A program made the translations under genes and the position numbers. A stretch of DNA of 64,000 nucleotides from Orlajensenia sp037404875 (GTDB taxonomy: Bacteria; Actinomycetota; Actinomycetes; Actinomycetales; Microbacteriaceae): the NCBI RefSeq assembly GCF_037404875.1, contig NZ_JBBELO010000007.1, positions 80,624 to 144,623 on the forward strand, given 5' to 3'. Below, in pieces: positions 24,136 to 32,106 of this stretch; positions within the stretch are counted from its first letter, which is position 1, and every line of letters starts with the position of its first letter. The notes under the pieces are model-generated. The model had not been told where the DNA came from. It did not search any database and saw nothing but the letters and a program-made list of their open reading frames with translations.

Positions 24136-24756
24136 ATGCCCACGCCGGAACGCACCACTCTCGACCGGATCGTCTCCGCCGCCCGTGAGGTCCTCGAGTC
24201 CGAGGGCCTGGACGCCGTGACGATGAGTGCCGTCGCCGATCGTGTCGGCGTGCGAGCCCCTTCGCTCTACAAGCGCGTCCAGAGCAGGGATCACCTCATC
24301 GGCCTCGTCATCGAGTCGACGCTGCGTCAGCTCGCGGCGGCGCTCGATGCGGCACTCGAGGATGCCGACCTCGTCACGGCCAGCGGTGGAGCACGGCAGG
24401 ACGCGCGCGCCGGACGGGCGGCGATCATCGCGCTCGCCGGTGAATTCCGCGCCTTCGCCCTCGCGGCGCCGGCCGCATTCCGCCTGGTCTTCGCCGACCT
24501 GCCCGCCGCAGCACGCCCGTCCGATGCCTCGATCACCGCAACGAGTGCAGCCATCGTGCGTGCCGCGACTCTCGTGGTGGGGGAGCAGTACGCGCTCGAG
24601 GCCGCGCGCACGGTGACGGCGTGGACCTACGGCTTCGTCAGCATGGAGCTCGCGGGCGCATTCCGGCTCGGCGGCGACGTGCAGCGCGCCTACGACTACG
24701 GGGTCGAACGGCTCGCGGCGGCGATCGCCGACGGAGGCGTCGCACCTCTCGGGTGA
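24136..24756 (+). CDS. TetR-family regulator with WHG-type C-terminal domain
   Basis: A 206-residue regulator. The helix-turn-helix lies at about residues 25-50 (VTMSAVADRVGVRAPSLYKRV). The C-terminal ligand domain includes AARTVTAWTYGFVSMELAGAF, where the TR-ahG-type motif resembles WHG-domain TetR proteins. The ATG at 24136 has TGGAGCG before it; an in-frame ATG at 24109 overlaps the operator and is unlikely. It most likely represses itself and the divergent MBL hydrolase. It lies 84 bp upstream of the leucine operon in the same direction, but that operon has its own promoter. Confidence 0.88.
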   Translation: MPTPERTTLDRIVSAAREVLESEGLDAVTMSAVADRVGVRAPSLYKRVQSRDHLIGLVIESTLRQLAAALDAALEDADLVTASGGARQDARAGRAAIIALAGEFRAFALAAPAAFRLVFADLPAAARPSDASITATSAAIVRAATLVVGEQYALEAARTVTAWTYGFVSMELAGAFRLGGDVQRAYDYGVERLAAAIADGGVAPLG

Positions 24757-24764
24757 CGCGGCCC

Positions 24765-24818
24765 TTGCCGACTCGGTTAGCGATCGCTAACATTGCTTGA
24801 GTTAGGAAGTACTAACTC
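24765..24818 (+). promoter_or_regulatory. Promoter and two TetR-like operators of the leucine catabolism operon
   Basis: TTGCCG (24765-24770) and TAACAT (24788-24793) form a promoter with a 17-base spacer. A perfect 16-bp palindrome, GTTAGCGATCGCTAAC (24776-24791), covers the spacer and the -10 start. A second site, GAGTTAG-N6-CTAACTC, follows at 24799-24818. Bound protein would block RNA polymerase directly. The GTTAGC half site also occurs in the promoter of the TetR gene at 22660, pointing to that regulator. Confidence 0.8.
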
Positions 24819-24840
24819 GAAGATCGATGGAGATCGCCGG

Positions 24841-26448
24841 ATGCCACGCCTGAGTTCCGCAATCGCGACGAGCGAGACCGACTTCGCGGCGAACGCGGAG
24901 CGCAACCGCGCCCTGGTGGGCGACCTGCGTGATCGACTGGCTCGCGCGGCTCGGGGCGGGCCGGAGGCCAGCCGCATCCGTCACACGGATCGTGGAAAGC
25001 TGCTGCCGCGCGATCGGGTCGACCACCTGCTCGACGAGGGCAGCCCGTTCCTGGAGATCGCGCCCCTCGCCGGCGACGGCCTCTACGACGACGAGACACC
25101 GGCAGCGGGCGTCATCGCCGGTATCGGCCTCGTGCACGGGCGGCATGTGCTCGTCATCGCCAACGACGCCACGGTCAAGGGCGGCACCTACTACCCGATC
25201 ACCGTGAAGAAGCACCTGCGTGCCCAGGAGATCGCCCTCGAGAACCGCCTGCCGTGCATCTACCTCGTCGACTCGGGGGGAGCCTTCCTTCCCAAGCAGC
25301 ACGAGGTCTTCCCCGACCGTGACCACTTCGGCCGCATCTTCTTCAACCAGGCGCGCATGTCGGCGGCCGGCATCCCGCAGATCGCGGCGGTACTCGGGTC
25401 GTGCACGGCCGGCGGCGCGTACGTGCCCGCGATGAGCGATGAGACCGTGATCGTGCGCGGGCAGGGCACCATCTTCCTCGGCGGACCGCCGCTCGTGATG
25501 GCGGCCATCGGCGAGGTCGTCACGCCCGAGGAGCTCGGCGGCGGCGAACTGCACGCCCGCACTTCGGGCGTCGTCGATCACCTCGCCGAGAACGACGAGC
25601 ACGCCCTTGCCATCGTGCGCGACATCGTGGCGACGCTGCCGGAACCCGCGGCCCCCGCCTGGCCGACGCGCCCCTCGGTGCCGCCGCAGGCGGAGGCGGA
25701 CGAGGTCTACGGCATCGTGCCCGGCGATGTGCAGCAGCCCTACGACGTGCGCGAGATTCTCGCCCGGCTCGTCGACGACAGCCGCGTGCAGGAGTTCAAG
25801 AGCGAGTACGGCACGAGCCTCGTCACCGCTTTCGCGCAGATCCACGGGCATCCCGTGGGCATCGTCGCCAACAACGGAGTGCTGTTCAGCGAGTCGGCGC
25901 AGAAGGGTGCCCACTTCATCGAGTTGTGCGACCAGCGCGGCATTCCGCTCGTGTTCCTGCAGAACATCTCGGGCTTCATGGTCGGCACGGATGCAGAGGC
26001 CGGCGGAATTGCGAAGCACGGAGCCAAGATGGTCACCGCCGTCGCGACGACGCGCGTGCCCAAGCTCACGGTCGTCATCGGCGGCAGCTTCGGCGCAGGC
26101 AACTACTCGATGTGCGGCCGCGCCTACTCGCCACGTTTCCTGTGGATGTGGCCGAACGCCCGCATCAGCGTGATGGGCGGCGCGCAGGCGGCGTCGGTTC
26201 TCTCGACCGTGAAGCGCGACGCTCTCGCTGCCCGCGGTGAGTCGTTCTCACCGTCGGATGAGGCGGCATTCAGTGCGCCGATCCGCGCGCAGTACGACGA
26301 ACAGGGCTCGCCCTACTTCTCCAGCGCACGCCTCTGGGATGACGGGGTGATCGACCCGGCCGACACCCGCACCGTTCTCGGGCTGGCCCTCGACGTGTGC
26401 TCCCGCACCCCGCTGCCCGAGCCGGCCTTCGGCCTCTTCCGGATGTGA
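24841..26448 (+). CDS. accD1: Acyl-CoA carboxylase carboxyltransferase subunit, methylcrotonyl-CoA carboxylase beta type
   Basis: A 535-residue carboxyltransferase that transfers CO2 from biotin to an acyl-CoA. It carries the MCC-beta hallmarks: GGTYYPITVKKHLRAQEIA, IYLVDSGGAFLPKQHEVFPD, the first oxyanion site GSCTAGGAYVPAMSDE and the second GGSFGAGNYSMCGRAYSP. Length and motifs match M. tuberculosis AccD1 rather than the AccD4/5/6 propionyl or acyl types. The ATG at 24841 has GGAG 10 bases upstream. It is the first gene of a five-gene operon; the biotin carboxylase subunit follows at once. Confidence 0.93.
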   Translation: MPRLSSAIATSETDFAANAERNRALVGDLRDRLARAARGGPEASRIRHTDRGKLLPRDRVDHLLDEGSPFLEIAPLAGDGLYDDETPAAGVIAGIGLVHGRHVLVIANDATVKGGTYYPITVKKHLRAQEIALENRLPCIYLVDSGGAFLPKQHEVFPDRDHFGRIFFNQARMSAAGIPQIAAVLGSCTAGGAYVPAMSDETVIVRGQGTIFLGGPPLVMAAIGEVVTPEELGGGELHARTSGVVDHLAENDEHALAIVRDIVATLPEPAAPAWPTRPSVPPQAEADEVYGIVPGDVQQPYDVREILARLVDDSRVQEFKSEYGTSLVTAFAQIHGHPVGIVANNGVLFSESAQKGAHFIELCDQRGIPLVFLQNISGFMVGTDAEAGGIAKHGAKMVTAVATTRVPKLTVVIGGSFGAGNYSMCGRAYSPRFLWMWPNARISVMGGAQAASVLSTVKRDALAARGESFSPSDEAAFSAPIRAQYDEQGSPYFSSARLWDDGVIDPADTRTVLGLALDVCSRTPLPEPAFGLFRM

Positions 26449-26453
26449 GGGCC

Positions 26454-28427
26454 GTGTTCACGAGCGTGCTGGTGGCCAATCGCGGCGAGATCGCGGTACG
26501 GGTGATGCGCACCCTGCGCGAGCTCGGCATCCGTTCGGTGGCCGTCTACAGCGACGCCGATGCGGATGCGGTGCACGTGCATGCTGCGGACGCAGCGGTG
26601 CGGATCGGGCCGGCGCCCGCGGCGCAGAGCTACCTCGACATCGACGCGGTGATCGCGGCGGCGCTCACCTCCGGGGCCGAGGCCATCCATCCGGGGTACG
26701 GCTTCCTCAGCGAGAATCCGGAGTTCGCCCGGGCGTGCGCGGCCGCAGGCATCACCTTCATCGGCCCCGGCGTGAGGGCGCTCGAGGTCATGGCCGACAA
26801 GATCCGCGCGAAGCAGCAGGTCGCCGCCTCCGGCGTTCCGGTCGTTCCGGGAATCAGCGATGCGGCCCTCGATGACGCCGCTCTCGCCGCGGCGGCGCTC
26901 TCCGTCGGCTTTCCGCTGCTGCTCAAGCCTTCTGCGGGCGGCGGCGGCAAGGGCATGCAGCTCGTGCGGGAGGCCGCAGAACTGCCGGAGGCGATCGCGG
27001 CGGCGCGGCGCGTCGCGCGCAACGCCTTCGGCGATGACACCCTGCTCGTCGAGCGGTTCATCTCGGAGCCGCGGCACATCGAGGTGCAGGTGCTTGCCGA
27101 CGACTCCGGCGCCGTCGTGCACCTGGGCGAGCGGGAGTGCTCGCTGCAGCGACGCCACCAGAAGGTGATCGAGGAGGCGCCGTCGGCCCTCATCGACGCC
27201 GCGACCCGTGAGCGCCTCGGAGCCGCGGCCGTCGCCGCCGCGCGCAGCGTGGACTACCGGGGAGCGGGAACCGTCGAGTTCCTGGTCTCGGCCAGCGCGC
27301 CCGACACCTTCTACTTCATCGAGATGAACACCCGGCTGCAGGTCGAGCACCCGGTGAGCGAGCTCGTGACCGGAATCGACATCGTCGCCGCCCAGCTGCG
27401 CATCGCGGCGGGGGAGCCCCTCGGGTTCGGCCAGGACGACGTGCGACTGAGCGGTCACGCCGTCGAGGCGCGCGTCTACGCCGAGAGCCCGGAGCGGGGA
27501 TTCCTGCCCGAGACGGGAACGGTCATCCGCTACGAGGAGCCTCGAGGCGCCGGGGTGCGCATCGACAGCGGCATCCGTCAGGGATCGGTCATCACGGCGG
27601 ACTACGACCCCATGATCGCCAAGGTCATCGCCCGCGGAGAGGACCGTTCGCAGGCGATCCAGCGCCTCGACGACGCGCTCGCCGCGACGATCGTGCTCGG
27701 CGTCGAGACGAATCTCCGCTTCCTGCGGGGACTGCTCGCCGACGAGCGGGTGCGCAGCGGTGCGCTCGACACCGAGCTGATCGACCGGATGCCTCCGCCC
27801 GCCGGGCTCACCCCCTCCCGGTCGTTGTTGGCCGCCGTGGCCGCTCGGATCGCGGACGAGGACGCGCTCGAGCCGGGCGCTGCCTCGGAACTCTGGCGGC
27901 GACGGTCGGGATGGCGACTGGGTGTGAGGGCGCCGAGGGTGCTCTCCTTCGAGCTCGCCGACGGCAGCGTCGTCGACGTGACCGCGGACGCTGCAGCGGC
28001 CGACGCGATGCAGCTGGCTCGCTCCGGTGACTCCGTGTGGGTGCACTCGGGAGCAGACGCCCACCTGCTGACGCTCCTGGGCCGCGAGGCTCGGCTGCAG
28101 CGCTCGCTCGCCGCGGTGAAGCGGGCCGAAGGCTCCGTCGACCCCGAGGTGCGTTCGCCGATGCCGGGCTCGGTCGTCGCGCTGCACGCGGGCGACGGCG
28201 AGCCCGTGGCGCTTGGCCAGGCGGTCGCGAGCATCGAGGCGATGAAGATGGAGCACCCCGTGACCGCACCCGTCGACGGCATCCTGCGACTGCACGTCGG
28301 CCTCGGCGACCAGGTGCAGCGCGGAACCCTGCTCGCCACCGTCGAGATCCCGATCCCGGCCCCTGCCGCCACCCCCGACCCGACGACAACGACCACCGCC
28401 CCGAGCGAGAAGGACGCCACTTCATGA
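26454..28427 (+). CDS. accA1: Biotin carboxylase / biotin carboxyl carrier subunit, methylcrotonyl-CoA carboxylase alpha type
   Basis: A 657-residue biotin-dependent subunit. The biotin carboxylase part (1-450) starts LVANRGEIAVRVMRTLRELG and contains the ATP-grasp glycine loop KPSAGGGGKGM, ERECSLQRRHQKVIEEAPS and the catalytic FIEMNTRLQVEHPVSE. A middle linking domain follows, then a C-terminal biotinyl domain with the modified Lys in SIEAMKMEHPV (about residue 598). A Thr/Pro-rich tail ends the protein. The GTG start lies five bases after the accD1 stop; the stop overlaps the dehydrogenase ATG. With AccD1 it should carboxylate 3-methylcrotonyl-CoA. Confidence 0.93.
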   Translation: MFTSVLVANRGEIAVRVMRTLRELGIRSVAVYSDADADAVHVHAADAAVRIGPAPAAQSYLDIDAVIAAALTSGAEAIHPGYGFLSENPEFARACAAAGITFIGPGVRALEVMADKIRAKQQVAASGVPVVPGISDAALDDAALAAAALSVGFPLLLKPSAGGGGKGMQLVREAAELPEAIAAARRVARNAFGDDTLLVERFISEPRHIEVQVLADDSGAVVHLGERECSLQRRHQKVIEEAPSALIDAATRERLGAAAVAAARSVDYRGAGTVEFLVSASAPDTFYFIEMNTRLQVEHPVSELVTGIDIVAAQLRIAAGEPLGFGQDDVRLSGHAVEARVYAESPERGFLPETGTVIRYEEPRGAGVRIDSGIRQGSVITADYDPMIAKVIARGEDRSQAIQRLDDALAATIVLGVETNLRFLRGLLADERVRSGALDTELIDRMPPPAGLTPSRSLLAAVAARIADEDALEPGAASELWRRRSGWRLGVRAPRVLSFELADGSVVDVTADAAAADAMQLARSGDSVWVHSGADAHLLTLLGREARLQRSLAAVKRAEGSVDPEVRSPMPGSVVALHAGDGEPVALGQAVASIEAMKMEHPVTAPVDGILRLHVGLGDQVQRGTLLATVEIPIPAPAATPDPTTTTTAPSEKDATS

Positions 28428-29590
28428 ACTACGACTTCAGTCCCGAGGAACAGCGGCTCTACGACGAGGTGTGCGACTTCGCCGACACTGTCGTCGCCCC
28501 GGCTGCCTACGAATACGACACCCAACGGCGGCTTCCGATGGAGATCATCGCCCAGATGGGCGAGATGGGCCTGTTCGGACTGCCGTTCCCGCAGAAGTAC
28601 GGCGGCGCGGGCAAGGACTACTTCCAACTCTGCCTCGCGGTCGAGGCGCTCGGTCGGGTCGACCAGTCCATCGGCGTCACGCTCGAGGCCGGGGTGGGTC
28701 TGGGCATCATGCCCATCTACCGCAACGGCTCCCCGGAGCAGCGCGAGCAGTGGCTGCCCGGCCTCGTCTCGGGCCGGGCGCTCGCCGGCTTCGGACTGAC
28801 CGAGGCAGGGGCGGGTTCGGATGCCGGGGCCACCGAGACCACGGCGGAACTGACCGGTGAGGAGTGGGTCATCAACGGCTCCAAGCAGTTCATCACCAAT
28901 TCCGGAACGCCCATCACCCGTCTCGTGACCATCACGGCGGTGACGGGCGAGAAGACGGATGCCAACGGGCGGGTGAAGAAGGAGCTCTCGAGCATCATCG
29001 TGCCCAACGGCACGCCCGGCTTCACGGTGCAGCCCTCGTACGACAAGGTCGGCTGGCACACGAGCGACACGCATCCGCTCACCCTGGAGGACGTGCGGGT
29101 ACCGCGGACCAACCTGCTCGGCGAGCGCGGCCGCGGCTACGCCAACTTCCTGCAGATCCTCGACGAGGGCCGGGTTGCCTTCGCGGCTCTCGCGACGGGC
29201 GCCGCCCAGGGCTGTCTCGACGAGGCACTGCGCTATGCCAAGAAGCGGGTCGTCTTCGGCTCTCCCATCGGATCGAACCAGCACGTCGCCTTCTCGATCG
29301 CGCGGATGCAGGCGCAGGTGCACCAGGCCCGACTCGCCTGGCACGATGCCGCCCGTAAACTCGTCGCGGGAAAATCCTTCAAAGTCGAGGCATCCATCGC
29401 CAAGATGGTGGCAGGAGAGGCAGCGATGGCGAATGCGAGAACGGCGACCCAGATCTTCGGCGGCTACGGGTTCCTGAACGAGAACCCGGTCGCCCGGCAC
29501 TACCGGGACTCCAAGATCCTGGAGATCGGCGAGGGGACCACCGAGGTGCAGCTCATGATCATCACGCGCGAACTCGGCCTCGTGGCCTGA
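28424..29590 (+). CDS. Acyl-CoA dehydrogenase, probable isovaleryl-CoA dehydrogenase
   Basis: A 388-residue FAD enzyme of the acyl-CoA dehydrogenase fold. Landmarks are LPFPQKYGGAGKDYFQLCLA, the flavin-binding GFGLTEAGAGSDAGAT, KQFITNSG, RVVFGSPIGSNQHVAF, and the C-terminal signature FGGYGFLNENPVARHYRDSK, then EIGEGTTEVQ containing the usual catalytic Glu region. It introduces the double bond that produces 3-methylcrotonyl-CoA from isovaleryl-CoA, feeding the carboxylase encoded by the two genes before it. ATGA overlap with accA1. It corresponds in position to FadE19 of M. tuberculosis. Other short branched acyl-CoAs are possible substrates. Confidence 0.9.
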   Translation: MNYDFSPEEQRLYDEVCDFADTVVAPAAYEYDTQRRLPMEIIAQMGEMGLFGLPFPQKYGGAGKDYFQLCLAVEALGRVDQSIGVTLEAGVGLGIMPIYRNGSPEQREQWLPGLVSGRALAGFGLTEAGAGSDAGATETTAELTGEEWVINGSKQFITNSGTPITRLVTITAVTGEKTDANGRVKKELSSIIVPNGTPGFTVQPSYDKVGWHTSDTHPLTLEDVRVPRTNLLGERGRGYANFLQILDEGRVAFAALATGAAQGCLDEALRYAKKRVVFGSPIGSNQHVAFSIARMQAQVHQARLAWHDAARKLVAGKSFKVEASIAKMVAGEAAMANARTATQIFGGYGFLNENPVARHYRDSKILEIGEGTTEVQLMIITRELGLVA

Positions 29591-29600
29591 ACCGGGGATC

Positions 29601-30077
29601 ATGACGCACGACATCACGCAGCGCGGTCTCTGGTTCGAGGAGTTCGACCTCGATGCCCGTTATCTCCATCGCCCCGGCCGTACGGTGACGGAGGCCGACA
29701 ACGTGCTGTTCACGACCCTCACGATGAACACGCAGCCGTTGCACCTCGACGCGGAGGCCGCCGCGCAGGAGCCGTTCCGCCAGCGGCTGGTGAACTCCAT
29801 GTTCACGCTGTCCACGCTCGTCGGGGCGTCGGTGGCGCAGCTGACACTCGGCACCCTCGTGGCGAACCTCGGCTTCGCGGAGGTGGCATTCCCCGCACCG
29901 GTCTTCATCGGCGACACGCTGTACTGCGAGAGCCGGGTACGGGGAAAGCGGCTGTCGGCCTCACGCCCCGGCCAGGGTGTCGTGACGTTCGCGCACGTCG
30001 CCCGCAACCAGAAGGAGGAGGTCGTGGCCACTGCCGCGCGTACCGCGCTCGTGTGGTGCGAAGGGGCGAAGCGATGA
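29601..30077 (+). CDS. MaoC-family dehydratase
   Basis: A 158-residue hot-dog-fold protein. The hydratase-2 region reads TLTMNTQPLHLD, where classical enoyl-CoA hydratases have a GDxNPxH pattern: the His is kept and the Asp is replaced by Asn. This variation is typical of the Rv2499c-like group. FPAPVFIGDTLYCESRV is the usual second half. Its place between the dehydrogenase and the lyase suggests it hydrates methylglutaconyl-CoA in the leucine route, which is inferred from context only. It starts 10 bases after the previous stop and overlaps the next gene by ATGA. Confidence 0.87.
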   Translation: MTHDITQRGLWFEEFDLDARYLHRPGRTVTEADNVLFTTLTMNTQPLHLDAEAAAQEPFRQRLVNSMFTLSTLVGASVAQLTLGTLVANLGFAEVAFPAPVFIGDTLYCESRVRGKRLSASRPGQGVVTFAHVARNQKEEVVATAARTALVWCEGAKR

Positions 30078-30883
30078 GGTTCACCCTCGGCCCGGCACTG
30101 CTGTTCTGTCCCGGCGATCGTCCCGAGCGCTATCAGAAGGCCCTCGACCGGGCCGACGCCGTCATCATCGACCTCGAGGACGCCGTCGGTCACGATGATC
30201 GCGAGTTCGCGCGCGAGGCGCTCGTCGACACCGCGCTGGACCCGGAGCGCACCATCGTGCGGGTCAATCCGATCGGCTCGCACGACTTCTCCGCCGACCT
30301 CTCGGCCCTGCAGGCCACGGCCTACCGGTTCGTCATGGTTCCCAAGTGCGAGAGCGCCGAGCAGCTGCACGCCCTCACGGGCTACGAGATCATCGCGCTC
30401 TGCGAGACCGCGGCCGGCGTGCTGGCGGCGCCGCTGATCGCACGGGAGAGCGGCGTGGTCGCACTGATGTGGGGAGCCGAAGACCTGGTGGCCTCTCTCG
30501 GGGGTACCGGCAGCAGGCATGCGGACGGGCGCTACCGCGACGTCGCCCGCTACGCCCGCTCAGCGGTCCTGCTGGCGGCCGGCGCGGCCGGCATCGCGGC
30601 GATCGACACCGTGCATCCCGACATCGACGACGTCGACGGGCTCGCTGGGCAGGCCCGCGACGCCGTCGGCAGCGGCTTCCACGCGACCGCCTGCATCCAC
30701 CCCTCGCAGGTCGCCACCATCCGTGACGCCTACCGCCCGAGCGACGACGCGATCGCCGAGGCGCGGGCGGTGATCGCGGCAGCGGCCGGGGCGCACGGCG
30801 TCTTCCGGCACGCCGACAGAATGGTCGATGCACCCCTCCTGCGGCACGCGGAAGCCGTGCTGAGGCGGGCCGAGGCCGGCTGA
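30074..30883 (+). CDS. HpcH/HpaI-family CoA ester lyase (CitE-like)
   Basis: A 269-residue TIM-barrel lyase related to citrate lyase beta. Landmarks are LLFCPGDRPERYQKALDRAD, the metal-binding IDLEDAVG, RVNPIGSHDF, MVPKCES, LCETAAGVLAA and LMWGAEDLVASLGG. It cleaves hydroxyacyl-CoA thioesters with a bound Mg ion. The orthologous position in M. tuberculosis is Rv2498c, described as a (R)-3-hydroxy-3-methylglutaryl-CoA and citramalyl-CoA lyase, which would complete leucine breakdown to acetoacetate and acetyl-CoA. It is the last gene of the operon. Confidence 0.9.
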   Translation: MRFTLGPALLFCPGDRPERYQKALDRADAVIIDLEDAVGHDDREFAREALVDTALDPERTIVRVNPIGSHDFSADLSALQATAYRFVMVPKCESAEQLHALTGYEIIALCETAAGVLAAPLIARESGVVALMWGAEDLVASLGGTGSRHADGRYRDVARYARSAVLLAAGAAGIAAIDTVHPDIDDVDGLAGQARDAVGSGFHATACIHPSQVATIRDAYRPSDDAIAEARAVIAAAAGAHGVFRHADRMVDAPLLRHAEAVLRRAEAG

Positions 30884-31004
30884 CACGTTCACCGTGCGTT
30901 CACCAGCGAACGTTTGGGTAACGGTTCGCGCGAATCGCAGCCGCTGAGCCGAGGGATGTCGGCGCCCTGCCCTACGCTCAGATACCAGAGGGGAGGGATT
31001 GAGC

Positions 31005-32030
31005 ATGTCTCAGGTGGTGTCGCAGGCCGGGGAAGAGGCTGTGCGTCCGATGAGCATCGCGGTGCCCGAACCCCTCGACATTCCCTCCCCCCTCTCCGGA
31101 CCCGTCGGCGTTCAGAACGTCGTCGCGCCGGCCCGCCGGCACATCCCCGACACCGACCTCTGGGTCTTCCCCCTCGCCCTCGGCGCCCAGCGCTTCGTGC
31201 GCACCATCGACCAGCACACCGCCATCGAGTTGCTCGACCGTTACCGCGAGGGCGGCGGCAACCTCATCGACACCGTCGACGCCCTCATCGCCCGTCCGAG
31301 CGAGCGACTCATCGGCGCGTGGCTCGCCCAGCGCGGCTGCCGTGACGACGTCGTCATCGCCACGACAGTCGGTGGAGGCTCAGACTTCCCGGGGCTGACG
31401 CCGGTCAACGTCCGCGCCGCCGTCGATGCCTCGCTGCAGCGGCTCGGCGTCGAGCGCCTCGACCTGCTGTTCCTGCGCGAGGCTCCCGGCGTTCCCGTCG
31501 AACTCGAAGAGAGCCTCGGCGCCATCGATGCCCTCATCCGTGCCGGAAAGGTCGGGCACATCGCCGCGGCCGGATTCTCGGCGGAGCGGCTGCTCGAGGC
31601 GCGGGTGCTCGCCGCCAACGGACTGCCCGCCTTCCGTGCCATCCAGACCCGCTACAGCCTCGGCGAGCGCGATGCGTTCGAGTCCAGCGTGTCGGTGGTC
31701 GCGGCGGCGCAGGGCCTGGCCGTCTTCCCGTCGGGGCCGCTGGCTCACGGCGTGCTCGCCGGCCGTGACGGCGATGACCCTCGGCCATCGCGGGCGCTGC
31801 GCTATCTCGGCCGACGCGGCCAGCGCACGCAGGCGGTGCTCGACCGGGTCGCCAACGACCACGGCGTCACGTCCGCCACGATCGCGATCGCCTGGCTGCT
31901 GGCGAAGAGGGGCGTTGTGGCCCCGGTCACCGGCGCGCGTTCCATCGCCGAGCTGCACGCACTCATGGCAGCACCCCGGGTGCGCCTCACGCGCGCCGAC
32001 ATGCTCGACCTCGATCGCGTCACCCGGTAA
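31005..32030 (+). CDS. Aldo/keto reductase-fold protein lacking most catalytic residues
   Basis: A 341-residue protein. From about residue 45 it follows the aldo/keto reductase barrel: strand VFPLALGAQRFV, then NLIDTVDALI, VVIATTVGGG, LDLLFLREAPG, GAIDALIRAGKVGHIAAAGFS and the C-terminal VAPVTGARSIAELH nucleotide loop. Of the catalytic Asp-Tyr-Lys-His set only Asp survives: the Tyr position is Leu, the Lys is Thr and the His is Arg. It is therefore probably not a reductase; an NADP-binding or channel-subunit-like role is conceivable. ATG at 31005 has GGGAGG eight bases upstream. The first 40 residues are Pro/Val-rich. Confidence 0.85.
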   Translation: MSQVVSQAGEEAVRPMSIAVPEPLDIPSPLSGPVGVQNVVAPARRHIPDTDLWVFPLALGAQRFVRTIDQHTAIELLDRYREGGGNLIDTVDALIARPSERLIGAWLAQRGCRDDVVIATTVGGGSDFPGLTPVNVRAAVDASLQRLGVERLDLLFLREAPGVPVELEESLGAIDALIRAGKVGHIAAAGFSAERLLEARVLAANGLPAFRAIQTRYSLGERDAFESSVSVVAAAQGLAVFPSGPLAHGVLAGRDGDDPRPSRALRYLGRRGQRTQAVLDRVANDHGVTSATIAIAWLLAKRGVVAPVTGARSIAELHALMAAPRVRLTRADMLDLDRVTR

Positions 32031-32094
32031 CGCGAACGGATGCTCTGCCGCGCGGCACCTCCGGCCGCGGGCGGTCGGTGACGCGGGTCTCGCA

Positions 32095-32100
32095 TAGAGT
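32095..32100 (+). promoter_or_regulatory. -10 box for leaderless M16 peptidase gene
   Basis: TAGAGT, six bases, then the GTG at 32107 (an ATG follows directly). This fits the leaderless rule and decides the start. Confidence 0.6.
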
Positions 32101-32106
32101 GGAGCA

